From Jiella mangrovi (GTDB lineage: Bacteria > Pseudomonadota > Alphaproteobacteria > Rhizobiales > Rhizobiaceae): a DNA stretch of 64,000 bases. Positions 18,212-26,199 of the stretch are shown here, piece by piece. The notes beneath the pieces are model-generated. The model saw only the letters and a list, made by a program, of their open reading frames with translations. It was not told the origin of the DNA and made no database searches. The first letter of the stretch is position 1, and each line of letters begins with the position of its first letter. The stretch covers positions 186,001 to 250,000 of the forward strand of contig NZ_JAGJCF010000003.1 of NCBI RefSeq assembly GCF_017815135.1. The letters run 5' to 3'. The position numbers and the translations under genes were made by a program.

Positions 18212-18241
18212 TATATTGGAAGTTGTGGTTCTTACAATATA
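18212..18241. promoter_or_regulatory. Inverted repeat upstream of GFSER membrane protein
   Basis: TATATTG (18212-18218) and CAATATA (18235-18241) form a perfect 7-bp inverted repeat separated by 16 bases, in an A/T-rich patch 20-50 bp upstream of the membrane protein start. The geometry suits an operator overlapping a promoter. The regulator is unknown. Confidence 0.45.
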
Positions 18242-18328
18242 AAATTGTTGTTTGGAGCTACACTCCCTGCGCGGTTCGAGTTATGTGGACACGGTTCATC
18301 CCGTCGCATGGCGCGCGATCGAGGCCGC

Positions 18329-18352
18329 ACATCCTCGATTGGTTGAGGATGT
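18329..18352. other. Perfect 8-bp stem hairpin before DUF2233 gene
   Basis: ACATCCTC and GAGGATGT pair perfectly around the eight-base loop GATTGGTT. On the plus strand it is followed by TTTCG and then, 28 bases on, the DUF2233 start. It could be a leader hairpin or an operator; a terminator is less likely because the U-run is only three bases. Confidence 0.4.
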
Positions 18353-18380
18353 TTCGCAAACGGCCTAAGAACCGAAAGCC

Positions 18381-19142
18381 ATGCTCCATCTCAGTCTCGC
18401 TGCCGCCATCACTGCCGCAACCAGCCTGTTCGGCTTCTTTCAGGTCGTTCCCGATCTGCCGGCGGGTCATGCCGGCCTTTGCCGGACGGAGACGGTCCGG
18501 AACGTCGAGTATATCGTCTGCGATGTGCCGCTCGATCGCTATCGGCTATCGCTTCGCGCTGTCGACGAAGCCGGCAAGCCTTATGAGACCTTCGAGGCGG
18601 CCAGGGCCTCGATGGGCGGTGCGAATGTGCGGCTGATCATGAATGCCGGCATGTATCACGCGGACAGACGGCCCGTCGGGCTTGCGGTCGAGGACGGCAG
18701 GGAGGTTCACGGCGCGGTGCTCGGCACCGGCAGCGGCAACTATTCGCTTCGCCCCAACGGCGTGTTCTTCGTCGAGAACGGGCGGGCGCATGTGATGGAA
18801 TCGACCCGCTACACGAGCGGCGATCACCGCCCGGACCTCGCCACCCAGTCCGGGCCGATGCTGGTGATCGACGGCAAGCTGCATCCGCGCTTCATCGAGA
18901 ATTCCGACAGCCGCCATGTGCGCAACGGCGTCTGCGCGCGGGAGGGTGGCCGGCTCGTCACCCTCGTTCTGTCCCGATCGCCAGTGAATTTCTGGGACTT
19001 CGGCAGTTTCTTCAAGGATCAGCTCGGCTGCCGTGACGCTTTGTTCTTCGACGGCACGATTTCAAGCCTATATTATCCCGAAGGCGGGATCGACTATCGC
19101 CGCGATCGCCTCGGTCCGATGCTGGTCGTCACCGATCGCTGA
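18381..19142 (+). CDS. Phosphodiester glycosidase family protein (DUF2233)
   Basis: A 253-residue protein with an N-terminal hydrophobic signal-like segment (LHLSLAAAITAATSLFGFF) and a DUF2233/NAGPA-type domain. The family blocks are LIMNAGMYHADRRPVGLAVEDG, GNYSLRPNGVFFV, ATQSGPMLVIDG and DALFFDGTISSLY. Relatives include the uncovering enzyme that removes GlcNAc from phosphodiesters; bacterial substrates are mostly unknown. Periplasmic location is likely. It sits inside the block between dapD and dapE. Confidence 0.8.
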   Translation: MLHLSLAAAITAATSLFGFFQVVPDLPAGHAGLCRTETVRNVEYIVCDVPLDRYRLSLRAVDEAGKPYETFEAARASMGGANVRLIMNAGMYHADRRPVGLAVEDGREVHGAVLGTGSGNYSLRPNGVFFVENGRAHVMESTRYTSGDHRPDLATQSGPMLVIDGKLHPRFIENSDSRHVRNGVCAREGGRLVTLVLSRSPVNFWDFGSFFKDQLGCRDALFFDGTISSLYYPEGGIDYRRDRLGPMLVVTDR

Positions 19143-19176
19143 GGGCATTCGCGCAGTATCGCGGGGGCAGGGAGCC

Positions 19177-20250
19177 TCAGTCGTTCAATGACGGCCGCAA
19201 CTGTGGAACCGGCACAAAGCCGCCTGCGTCGGCGGTATCGCGGCTGCCCGTGTCGCCGCCCGTCTCATCGCCGAAGCGCGCGGCGAGGTTTTCGTCCCGT
19301 TCTTTCGACGCCTGACGCTCGGCCTCGGTGGCGGGCTCGCTCTTCGTCGAGGCGGCGAGGCGTCCAGCCTTGCGGGAGACGGCATCCGGGTCCCTGTGGC
19401 CCGTCGTCACCCGGATGGTCCGGGGCACGGCCTCGACCGGGGCGGAGCGTTGCCTGTCGTCCATGGCCGTGTCCGGCTCTGCCCCCGGCGCGAAGGCCGC
19501 AGCCGTAACGACGCCGGGCGTTGCGTGTTGCCGGGACGCGCGGGTGGTGATCGAAGCCGGCACGGCAAGGGCCGGGCCGCGGCGGGAGAGGTCGAGCTCG
19601 GCCATATGCGCCTTGACCTTGGAACAGTAGCTGCGGGCCGAGGCGCTCATTCGCGTTGCCCGGTGGCCACCCTTGTATTTCATCGCGGTTCTGCAGACGT
19701 CGTGGCCGCTCTTTTCCCAGGCGCCTTTCAGATAGCGCATGCCGTAGGTGAGGTTGGTGTCGGCATCGAGAAGGTCGCTCGCGGAGCCCGAAAAGCCGAG
19801 ACTGCGCGCGGTGGCCGGTTTGATCTGCGACAGGCCGTAGACGCCGCGGCCGCGCGCCCGGGGATTATACCGGCTTTCGACCCGGACGACCGCGAAGGCG
19901 AGGGCGGGCGGAATGCCATTTTCCCTGGCGTGCTGGACGATCATCCGGTCGATGGCCGCGCTGCCGGAGATCGTCCCGCTCTCGGCCGCCTGTGCGGATT
20001 CGCGTCTGGCGATCACCCGGTCGGATTTTTTGACGTCGTGGGTCGAGACTTCGGCGGTCTTTGCCGATTCCTCCGGCTGATCCTCCGTCGCGCCGTCTTC
20101 CTTGCCGGCGAAGGCGACGCCGAGCGGCGAACCGCCGGGACCATCGGCGATACAGCCCGATACGGCCAATAGCGCGACGACGAGCGCGCAGGAGGCCGAC
20201 GCCCGCGCCCGGTGCAGATCGATCCAGCGGTCCATCCGTTCAGTCAGCAC
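19177..20250 (-). CDS. Lytic transglycosylase lipoprotein (SLT family 1)
   Basis: A 357-residue protein. An N-terminal signal with a lipobox-like LAVSGC (C33) suggests a lipoprotein. The SLT domain (about residues 98-210) has the catalytic glutamate in VRVESRYN, followed by GRGVYGLSQIKPATARSLG and NLTYGMRYLKG, which fit family 1 lytic transglycosylases cleaving the MurNAc-GlcNAc bond. The C-terminal ~140 residues are low-complexity and basic. The GTG start has GGGGACGA upstream; an ATG five codons in is possible. It is divergent from dapE. Confidence 0.85.
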   Translation of the reverse strand: MLTERMDRWIDLHRARASASCALVVALLAVSGCIADGPGGSPLGVAFAGKEDGATEDQPEESAKTAEVSTHDVKKSDRVIARRESAQAAESGTISGSAAIDRMIVQHARENGIPPALAFAVVRVESRYNPRARGRGVYGLSQIKPATARSLGFSGSASDLLDADTNLTYGMRYLKGAWEKSGHDVCRTAMKYKGGHRATRMSASARSYCSKVKAHMAELDLSRRGPALAVPASITTRASRQHATPGVVTAAAFAPGAEPDTAMDDRQRSAPVEAVPRTIRVTTGHRDPDAVSRKAGRLAASTKSEPATEAERQASKERDENLAARFGDETGGDTGSRDTADAGGFVPVPQLRPSLND

Positions 20251-20405
20251 ACTCGTCCCCGCTCGAAATCATCCCCTGACTGCCTCTCCCGGCCGATCGC
20301 GGCACTATCGTGGCAAGGCGGCTCCCGGTCGCGACAAACCTTAACAAAAGGTCACTCTGCCAGGCTGGTGTGGCGATGCAGCATCAACTGGGTTATCCCT
20401 CGATC

Positions 20406-21647
20406 ATGACGCAAGCATTCCATTCCGCCGCCGAGGCCGAAACCATCGCCGCCGGCATCGACCCCACCGATCCCGTCGCCGTTCTCGCCGGCCTGATCCG
20501 ATGCCCCTCGGTGACGCCGCGCGAAGGCGGTGCGCTGGGGCTGCTTGAGGCTCTTCTCGCGCGAGAGGGATTCGCCGTCAGCCGCCCGGTCTTCGAAGAG
20601 GAGGGCACGGATCCGGTCGAAAATCTCTTTGCCCGGCTCGGCGATGCCGGCCCGCATCTCGTCTTTGCCGGCCACACCGATGTCGTGCCGCCGGGCAGTC
20701 TCGACGACTGGAGCGTCGATCCCTTCGCTGGGCAGATCGTCGACGGCGAGATGGTCGGCCGCGGCGCGGCCGACATGAAGGGCGGCATCGCAGCCTTCCT
20801 TGCGGCCAGCGCACGCCACGCCCGCAGGAATGGCGCCTCGATGGGGCAGCTGTCCTTTCTCATAACCGGCGATGAAGAGGGGCCGGCGGTCAACGGGACG
20901 GTGAAGCTGCTTGAATGGGCGGCCGAGCGGGGCGAGCGGTTCGATGCCTGCCTCGTCGGCGAGCCGACCAATCCGAACGCTCTCGGGGACATGATCAAGA
21001 TCGGCCGGCGCGGCTCGCTTTCCGGCGAGATCCGGATCACCGGGCGGCAGGGCCACGTCGCCTATCCCCATCTTGCCGACAACCCGGTGCCCGTCGCGGT
21101 CGAGATCGCCGGCGAACTTCTGGCGACGCCGCTCGATCAGGGCACCGATGCCTTCCAGCCATCCAATCTGGAAATCACGGCGATCGACACCGGCAATGGC
21201 GCCGTCAACGTCATCCCGTCGCGTTGTTCGATCCTCTTCAACGTGCGCTTCAACGATCTCTGGAGCATCGAGGCGCTTCAGGACGAAATCGCGGAACGGG
21301 TGGCGCGGGGAGCGGCCGGCGAGCGGCTGCGGCCTGGGCGAGCGTTACCCGACTACGAGATCATCTGGCGCGAGCGGCCGTCCGAGGCCTTTTCCACCGT
21401 CTCCGACGCCTTGACCGGCGAGCTCGTCGGGGCAATCCTCGAAACGACCGGACGCCGCCCGGAGCTGTCGACATCAGGCGGAACGTCGGATGCCAGGTTC
21501 ATCAAGGATTATTGCCCGGTCATCGAATTTGGGCTTGTCGGCAAGACCATGCACATGTCCAATGAGCGTGTCGCCTTGTCCGACCTCGAGGGACTGACGA
21601 AAATCTATGAAGCCTTCATCGCCCGCTGGTTCGCCGCCAACGCCTGA
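20406..21647 (+). CDS. dapE: Succinyl-diaminopimelate desuccinylase DapE
   Basis: A 413-residue M20 metallopeptidase. Metal-binding and catalytic segments are FAGHTDVVPPG, GRGAADMKGGIAAF and ITGDEEGPAVNGT; the dimerisation domain contains RRGSLSGEIRITGRQGHVAYP, and the C-terminal histidine lies in KTMHMSNERV. It removes succinate from N-succinyl-LL-diaminopimelate. The ATG before TQAFHSAAEAE gives about the expected length; no upstream start has a better ribosome-binding site. It is followed after four bases by a membrane protein gene. Confidence 0.95.
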   Translation: MTQAFHSAAEAETIAAGIDPTDPVAVLAGLIRCPSVTPREGGALGLLEALLAREGFAVSRPVFEEEGTDPVENLFARLGDAGPHLVFAGHTDVVPPGSLDDWSVDPFAGQIVDGEMVGRGAADMKGGIAAFLAASARHARRNGASMGQLSFLITGDEEGPAVNGTVKLLEWAAERGERFDACLVGEPTNPNALGDMIKIGRRGSLSGEIRITGRQGHVAYPHLADNPVPVAVEIAGELLATPLDQGTDAFQPSNLEITAIDTGNGAVNVIPSRCSILFNVRFNDLWSIEALQDEIAERVARGAAGERLRPGRALPDYEIIWRERPSEAFSTVSDALTGELVGAILETTGRRPELSTSGGTSDARFIKDYCPVIEFGLVGKTMHMSNERVALSDLEGLTKIYEAFIARWFAANA

Positions 21648-21651
21648 GTCC

Positions 21652-22242
21652 ATGCCAAGTTTCGATGACGTCCTCAGGTTCTTTTCCGCTGCCGTGCTGT
21701 TGATGGCCGGACGGCCCGACGGGTTGAGGCGCTTCGACCTTTCGGCCGACGGGTTCTGGCAGTCCTTCGCCGCGGTGCTCGTCGCCCTGCCGCCGCTGGC
21801 GCTGTCCTGGCTCGCCTATGAAGTCGGTGGCAGCCAGCCTTCGGGAAACGAGGCAAACGGCTTCGTCACCTACGGCGCTCATGCCTTCGCCGACGTTCTC
21901 GCCTGGCTCCTGCCGGTCTTCATCCTGATGCTCGCGGCCAGGCGGATCGGCTATTCGAAGAAGATCGTGCCACTCGTCGTCGCCACCAACTGGGGCGGGG
22001 CGCTGCTCGCCTGGGCGGTGGTTCCCTATTGGCTGATCGTCGTCCTGTTCGGCGTCAGCGAGGTCACCTCCTTCATCGGCCTCATCGTCACCATCGCGAC
22101 CGTGACCGCCACCATGCGGCTGATCTATTTCGCTCTGGGAAAGGATTTCGCCGCTGCCGTCGCCATCACAGTGATGATGATCGTCGCATCGCTGATGAGC
22201 TACGGCGCGGTGATGGACGTGACCGGCGTTCCGCTGGTGTAG
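21652..22242 (+). CDS. Conserved multi-span membrane protein after dapE
   Basis: A 196-residue hydrophobic protein with about five membrane spans (FWQSFAAVLVALPPLALSWLAY, DVLAWLLPVFILMLAARRI, WGGALLAWAVVPYWLIVVLF, SFIGLIVTIATVTATMRLIYF, AAVAITVMMIVASLMSYGAVM). It starts four bases past dapE and probably shares its transcript. Rhizobial genomes carry a similar unknown gene between dapE and truA. No catalytic motif was recognised. Confidence 0.75.
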   Translation: MPSFDDVLRFFSAAVLLMAGRPDGLRRFDLSADGFWQSFAAVLVALPPLALSWLAYEVGGSQPSGNEANGFVTYGAHAFADVLAWLLPVFILMLAARRIGYSKKIVPLVVATNWGGALLAWAVVPYWLIVVLFGVSEVTSFIGLIVTIATVTATMRLIYFALGKDFAAAVAITVMMIVASLMSYGAVMDVTGVPLV

Positions 22243-22308
22243 CCGGCGGGCCGGGGAGGCGCTCTATGCAGGCAGGCCGGATCTTACGGCATACGTCTCT
22301 TGCGCCCG

Positions 22309-23088
22309 TCATACCGCCGTTGTCGGCAACGTCCGCTTCGGCGCGTTGCCGTACTCCACCTTCGTCAGATAGAGCCCGTCCGGCGGCGCCACGGGCCCGC
22401 AGCGCGTGCGGTCGCGGGACTTCAGCGCGGCGACCACATCGTCTTTCGTCCATCGCTCCTCACCCACCAGCTTCAGCGTTCCCGCAAAGGAGCGGATCTG
22501 GTTGTGCAGGAAGGACTGGGCCATCGCGGTGATGTGGATCTCGTCACCCGGCCCCTTGGCGACGGAGAGTTCCTCCAGCGTGCGGATCGGGTTCTTGGCC
22601 TGACAGTGGCTGGAGCGGAAGGTGTTGAAGTCGTGGGTTCCGACGAGTGCCTGCGCAGCCTCGTGCATCGCTTCGACGTCGAGCCGCTTCGAGACCCACC
22701 AGACCCGCCCGCGATCGATCGCGGGCGGTGCCCGGCGGTTGAAGATCCGGTAGAGATACCAGCGCTTGCGTGCCGAAAAACGGGCGTCGAAATCATCGGC
22801 GACACGCTCGGCTGCGAGAATGGAAACGGGCTCGTCGCGGATATGGGCGTTGAGCGCGTCGCGCACCGTGTCGTCGTCCCAGGCGCGGGAAAGATCGACA
22901 TGGGCGACCTGGCCGGTGGCATGGACGCCGGCATCGGTCCGCCCGGCGCCGAAGATCACCGCCGGCTCGCCGGAAAAGCCGTGGATGCCGGTCTCGATCA
23001 CTTCCTGCACCGACAGGCCGTTCTTCTGGCGCTGCCAGCCGCAATAGGGCGTGCCGTCATATTCGATGGTGAGCTTGTAGCGCGGCAT
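22309..23088 (-). CDS. truA: tRNA pseudouridine(38-40) synthase TruA
   Basis: A 259-residue enzyme with catalytic D52 in the [12 protein letters not shown] motif. The N-terminal [18 protein letters not shown] and the [18 protein letters not shown] block are typical of TruA, which modifies positions 38-40 of the tRNA anticodon stem. The ATG before [11 protein letters not shown] is used, as in homologues. It follows fmt on the same strand after 106 bp, completing the def-fmt-truA order. Confidence 0.95.
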   Translation of the reverse strand: MPRYKLTIEYDGTPYCGWQRQKNGLSVQEVIETGIHGFSGEPAVIFGAGRTDAGVHATGQVAHVDLSRAWDDDTVRDALNAHIRDEPVSILAAERVADDFDARFSARKRWYLYRIFNRRAPPAIDRGRVWWVSKRLDVEAMHEAAQALVGTHDFNTFRSSHCQAKNPIRTLEELSVAKGPGDEIHITAMAQSFLHNQIRSFAGTLKLVGEERWTKDDVVAALKSRDRTRCGPVAPPDGLYLTKVEYGNAPKRTLPTTAV

Positions 23089-23194
23089 CAGCTGGCGGGG
23101 GACGATTGCGGCCGGGCATCGAGGCGACCGCCCGCGATCCCGCGATGCGAGTGGCTGCGCGGCGCCAGTCTTGAAGCATGAGGGCGCTCCGGGC

Positions 23195-24160
23195 TCACGC
23201 CGGCTCTCCACCCAGCGCCGTGCCGATGGGCACCGGGGTCCCCCGCAAGAGTTCGCCTGCCGCGATCTTCTTGCCGCCGGCGCGCTGAACTTCCAGGAGC
23301 CGCACGGCGCCCGTGCCGCAGGCGACTGTCAGATCGTCGCCGATGACCGTTCCGGCCGGGCCCGAACCCGCGGCGACCTCGGCCCGCAGCAGCTTCATCC
23401 GCTCCGGTTCTTTCGAAAACGCGATCGTCGTCCAGGCGCCGGGCATGGGCGAAAACCCGTTGATCTTTCCCGCGATGTCTCTTGCGTCCGCCTGCCAGTC
23501 GATCCGCGTTTCCGCCTTGTCGATCTTCTTGGCATAGACAGGCTGGCGGCCGGTCCGCGCCCCGATCTCGGCCTGATCCTCGAAGGCGAGGGTGCCGGCT
23601 TCGAGCTTTGCCAGCGCCTCGACCAGAAGCTCGGCGGAGATCAGCGCAAGCCGCTCCTGCAATTCGCCGGCGGTCTCACTGGGTCCGATCGCCGTTTCGG
23701 CCGTGAGGGCGACCGGGCCGGTGTCGAGCCCCGCCTCCATCTGCATCACCATCATGGCCGTTCGCGCGTCGCCGGCCTCGATCGCCCGCTGGATGGGTGC
23801 CGCGCCGCGCCAGCGGGGCAGCAGCGAGCCGTGGCCGTTGAGACAGCCGAAGCGCGGGGCGTCGAGCAGCGCCTGCGGCAGGAGCAGCCCGTAAGCGACG
23901 ACGACGGCAACGTCGGCTTTCAGCGCGGCGAAGGCCTCGATTTCGGCCGGGTCACGAAAATTCAGCGGTGTGCGCACACACAGCCCGAGCCGCTCGGCCT
24001 CGATCTGGACGGGCGAGGGCGTCAGCTTCAGGCCTCTGCGACCGGCCTTTCGCGGCGGCTGCGAGTAGACCGCCGGCACCCTGTGTCCCGCGTTTGCAAT
24101 GGCGGAGAGCGTCGGCACCGCGAAAGCCGGCGTTCCCATGAAGGTGACGGTGAGCGCCAC
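23195..24160 (-). CDS. fmt: Methionyl-tRNA formyltransferase
   Basis: A 321-residue enzyme with the N-terminal [12 protein letters not shown] nucleotide/folate fold, the catalytic-region [21 protein letters not shown] and the [10 protein letters not shown] segment. It formylates initiator Met-tRNA using 10-formyl-THF. The start is GTG, four bases after the def stop, so the two are coupled and probably one operon with truA. Confidence 0.95.
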   Translation of the reverse strand: MALTVTFMGTPAFAVPTLSAIANAGHRVPAVYSQPPRKAGRRGLKLTPSPVQIEAERLGLCVRTPLNFRDPAEIEAFAALKADVAVVVAYGLLLPQALLDAPRFGCLNGHGSLLPRWRGAAPIQRAIEAGDARTAMMVMQMEAGLDTGPVALTAETAIGPSETAGELQERLALISAELLVEALAKLEAGTLAFEDQAEIGARTGRQPVYAKKIDKAETRIDWQADARDIAGKINGFSPMPGAWTTIAFSKEPERMKLLRAEVAAGSGPAGTVIGDDLTVACGTGAVRLLEVQRAGGKKIAAGELLRGTPVPIGTALGGEPA

Positions 24161-24164
24161 CGGC

Positions 24165-24680
24165 TCAGCCTGCCTTCATCCGCGCCTGCTTGGTGAATTT
24201 CTTGATCACCATGTCGCGCTTCAGCTTCGAAATGTAGTCGATGAAGAGGACGCCATCGAGATGGTCGATCTCGTGCTGCAGACAGGTGGCGAAGAGCCCG
24301 TCGACGCTTTGCTCGTGCATGTTTCCGTCGAGGCCGAGATAGCGCACGGTGACACCGGCGGGACGTTCAACCTCCGCATAGTAGTCGGGGATCGACAGGC
24401 AGCCCTCTTCATAGACGCTGCGCTCTTCGGCGCTCGCCACGACCTCGGGGTTGAGGAACACCTGCGGCGCCTTCTCTTCGTCCTCCTTGGACACGTCGAG
24501 GACGAGCATGCGGAGCGGCTCGCCCACCTGGATCGCGGCGAGGCCGATGCCGGGCGCATCGTACATCGTCTCCAGCATGTCGTCGGCGAACTTGCGAAGG
24601 GTGTCGTCGACCCGCTCCACGGGCTTGGAAACCTCGCGCAGCTTGGGGTCGGGCAGGATGATAAGCGGCTTGATCGTCAT
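24165..24680 (-). CDS. def: Peptide deformylase
   Basis: A 171-residue metalloenzyme. All three motifs are present: [19 protein letters not shown] (metal-binding Cys) and QHEIDHLDG (HExxH variant). It removes the N-formyl group from new proteins, acting with Fmt encoded four bases downstream. It is divergent from rmuC. Confidence 0.96.
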   Translation of the reverse strand: MTIKPLIILPDPKLREVSKPVERVDDTLRKFADDMLETMYDAPGIGLAAIQVGEPLRMLVLDVSKEDEEKAPQVFLNPEVVASAEERSVYEEGCLSIPDYYAEVERPAGVTVRYLGLDGNMHEQSVDGLFATCLQHEIDHLDGVLFIDYISKLKRDMVIKKFTKQARMKAG

Positions 24681-24813
24681 GGCGGTGAGGTAGTCGCTGG
24701 CGTGAAACGGGTCAATCCGGTTCGTGCGGCGGAAAATACCCTTCTGGGAAGCTTTCGGCGCATTTGTTCCCGATTTGGTCTCTTTGTTAAGAAATCCCTG
24801 CTATCGTGACCCC

Positions 24814-25977
24814 ATGATTCGCGACATCACCGCCTTCCTGAACCAGCCCATCGTCTTCGTCGCCGGCGTCGAGGTGACGGGTCTCGCACTCCTGCTTTGC
24901 GGCTTTCTGCTGGCCGTCGTGGCTCTGTGGCTGCGGGCGGCCGCGCGGGCGAGGACGGCCGACGCCGCAGCCGACGCCGCCGAGGCCGATGCCGGAAGGC
25001 TGGATGCTCTGATGCGGGCGCAGACCGAGATGTCCGGCCGGATGCAGACCATGGCCGAGATCATCGGGGCGCGTCAGGCCGATCTGACGCGGTCGCTGTC
25101 GGACAGGCTCGACGGCCTGACCAGCCGGGTCGGCCAGTCGATCCTCGCAACCACCAAGGAGACGAAGGCGTCGCTCTCGGTCCTGTCCGAGCGGCTGGCC
25201 GTCATCGACCGTGCGCAGGGTGAAATCCGCAACCTGACGGGCGAGGTGGTGAAGCTGAAGGACATTCTCGCCAACAAGCAGACCCGTGGCGCCTTTGGGG
25301 AAAGTCGTATGCAGGCGATCGTCGCGGACGCCCTGCCGGCCTCGGTCTATGCCTTTCAGGCAACGCTCTCCAACGGTCGCCGGCCCGACTGTCTGATCAA
25401 GATGCCAAACGGCGCGCCCGGTCTCGTCGTCGATGCGAAATTTCCCCTCGAGGCCTATTCGGCGCTCGAAGCCTCGCAGGACGGCGAGGCGAGGGCCTCG
25501 GCCGCGTCGCGGCTTCGCCGGGACATGGACGTTCATGTAAAGGCGATCGCCGAGAAATACCTCATTCCCGGCGAGACGCAGGACACGGCATTCATGTTCG
25601 TTCCCTCGGAGACGATTTTCGCCACGCTCCACGAAGAGTTCGACGATATCGTTCAAAGGGCCTACCGGGCAGGCGTCGTCATCGTCTCGCCGTCCCTGCT
25701 CAATCTCTCGATACAGGTCGTGCAGGCCGTCCTGAAGGATGCGCGGCTGCGCGCTTCGGCTGGGCGCATTCAGGCCGAGGTACGGCTTTTCGCCGAAGAT
25801 CTCGATCGGCTGGAAACGCGCGTCGCCGCCCTCAAGGGCCACTTCGCCCAGACCTCGCGGGACCTCGACCAGATCGCCGTGTCGAGCGAAAAGCTGCAGC
25901 GAAGGGGACGCCGTATCACCGACATCGAACTCGGCGAGGAGGCGTCCGCGCGCGAACGTCAGGTCGCCAACGACTGA
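24814..25977 (+). CDS. rmuC: DNA recombination protein RmuC homologue
   Basis: A 387-residue protein with an N-terminal membrane anchor near residues 17-40 (GLALLLCGFLLAVVALW), a coiled coil to about residue 150 (Ala/Asp/Glu-rich, then RLAVIDRAQGEIRNLTGEVVKL) and the RmuC nuclease-like domain with GLVVDAKFPLEAY. RmuC limits DNA inversions at short inverted repeats; biochemical activity is poorly defined. The ATG before IRDITAFL matches homologues in context next to def. Confidence 0.88.
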   Translation: MIRDITAFLNQPIVFVAGVEVTGLALLLCGFLLAVVALWLRAAARARTADAAADAAEADAGRLDALMRAQTEMSGRMQTMAEIIGARQADLTRSLSDRLDGLTSRVGQSILATTKETKASLSVLSERLAVIDRAQGEIRNLTGEVVKLKDILANKQTRGAFGESRMQAIVADALPASVYAFQATLSNGRRPDCLIKMPNGAPGLVVDAKFPLEAYSALEASQDGEARASAASRLRRDMDVHVKAIAEKYLIPGETQDTAFMFVPSETIFATLHEEFDDIVQRAYRAGVVIVSPSLLNLSIQVVQAVLKDARLRASAGRIQAEVRLFAEDLDRLETRVAALKGHFAQTSRDLDQIAVSSEKLQRRGRRITDIELGEEASARERQVAND

Positions 25978-26118
25978 CGCTCCGCTCGATGGCTGAGGCT
26001 GCCGTGGAGGAGCCCCGTGCGACGGCGGTCATCGCCGGCAACCTTCGTCAGTATGACATCAACGCTTCGTGATGCGATGTCAATTCCGCTGCGTAAGGGT
26101 TAAGTCTGTCGAGAAACC

Positions 26119-26133
26119 TTAAAAAAAGATTAC
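26119..26133 (+). promoter_or_regulatory. Possible CtrA box upstream of protease gene
   Basis: TTAA-N7-TTAC differs from the CtrA consensus TTAA-N7-TTAA in one base and lies 66 bp before the protease start in a low-GC patch of an otherwise GC-rich region. A single near-match of this length can occur by chance. Confidence 0.3.
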
Positions 26134-26199
26134 GCTCGACGGATCGAACCAGCTCTGGCTGCATTATAGGCTAAACGTCGGTCACCGCAGGGGAATGAT

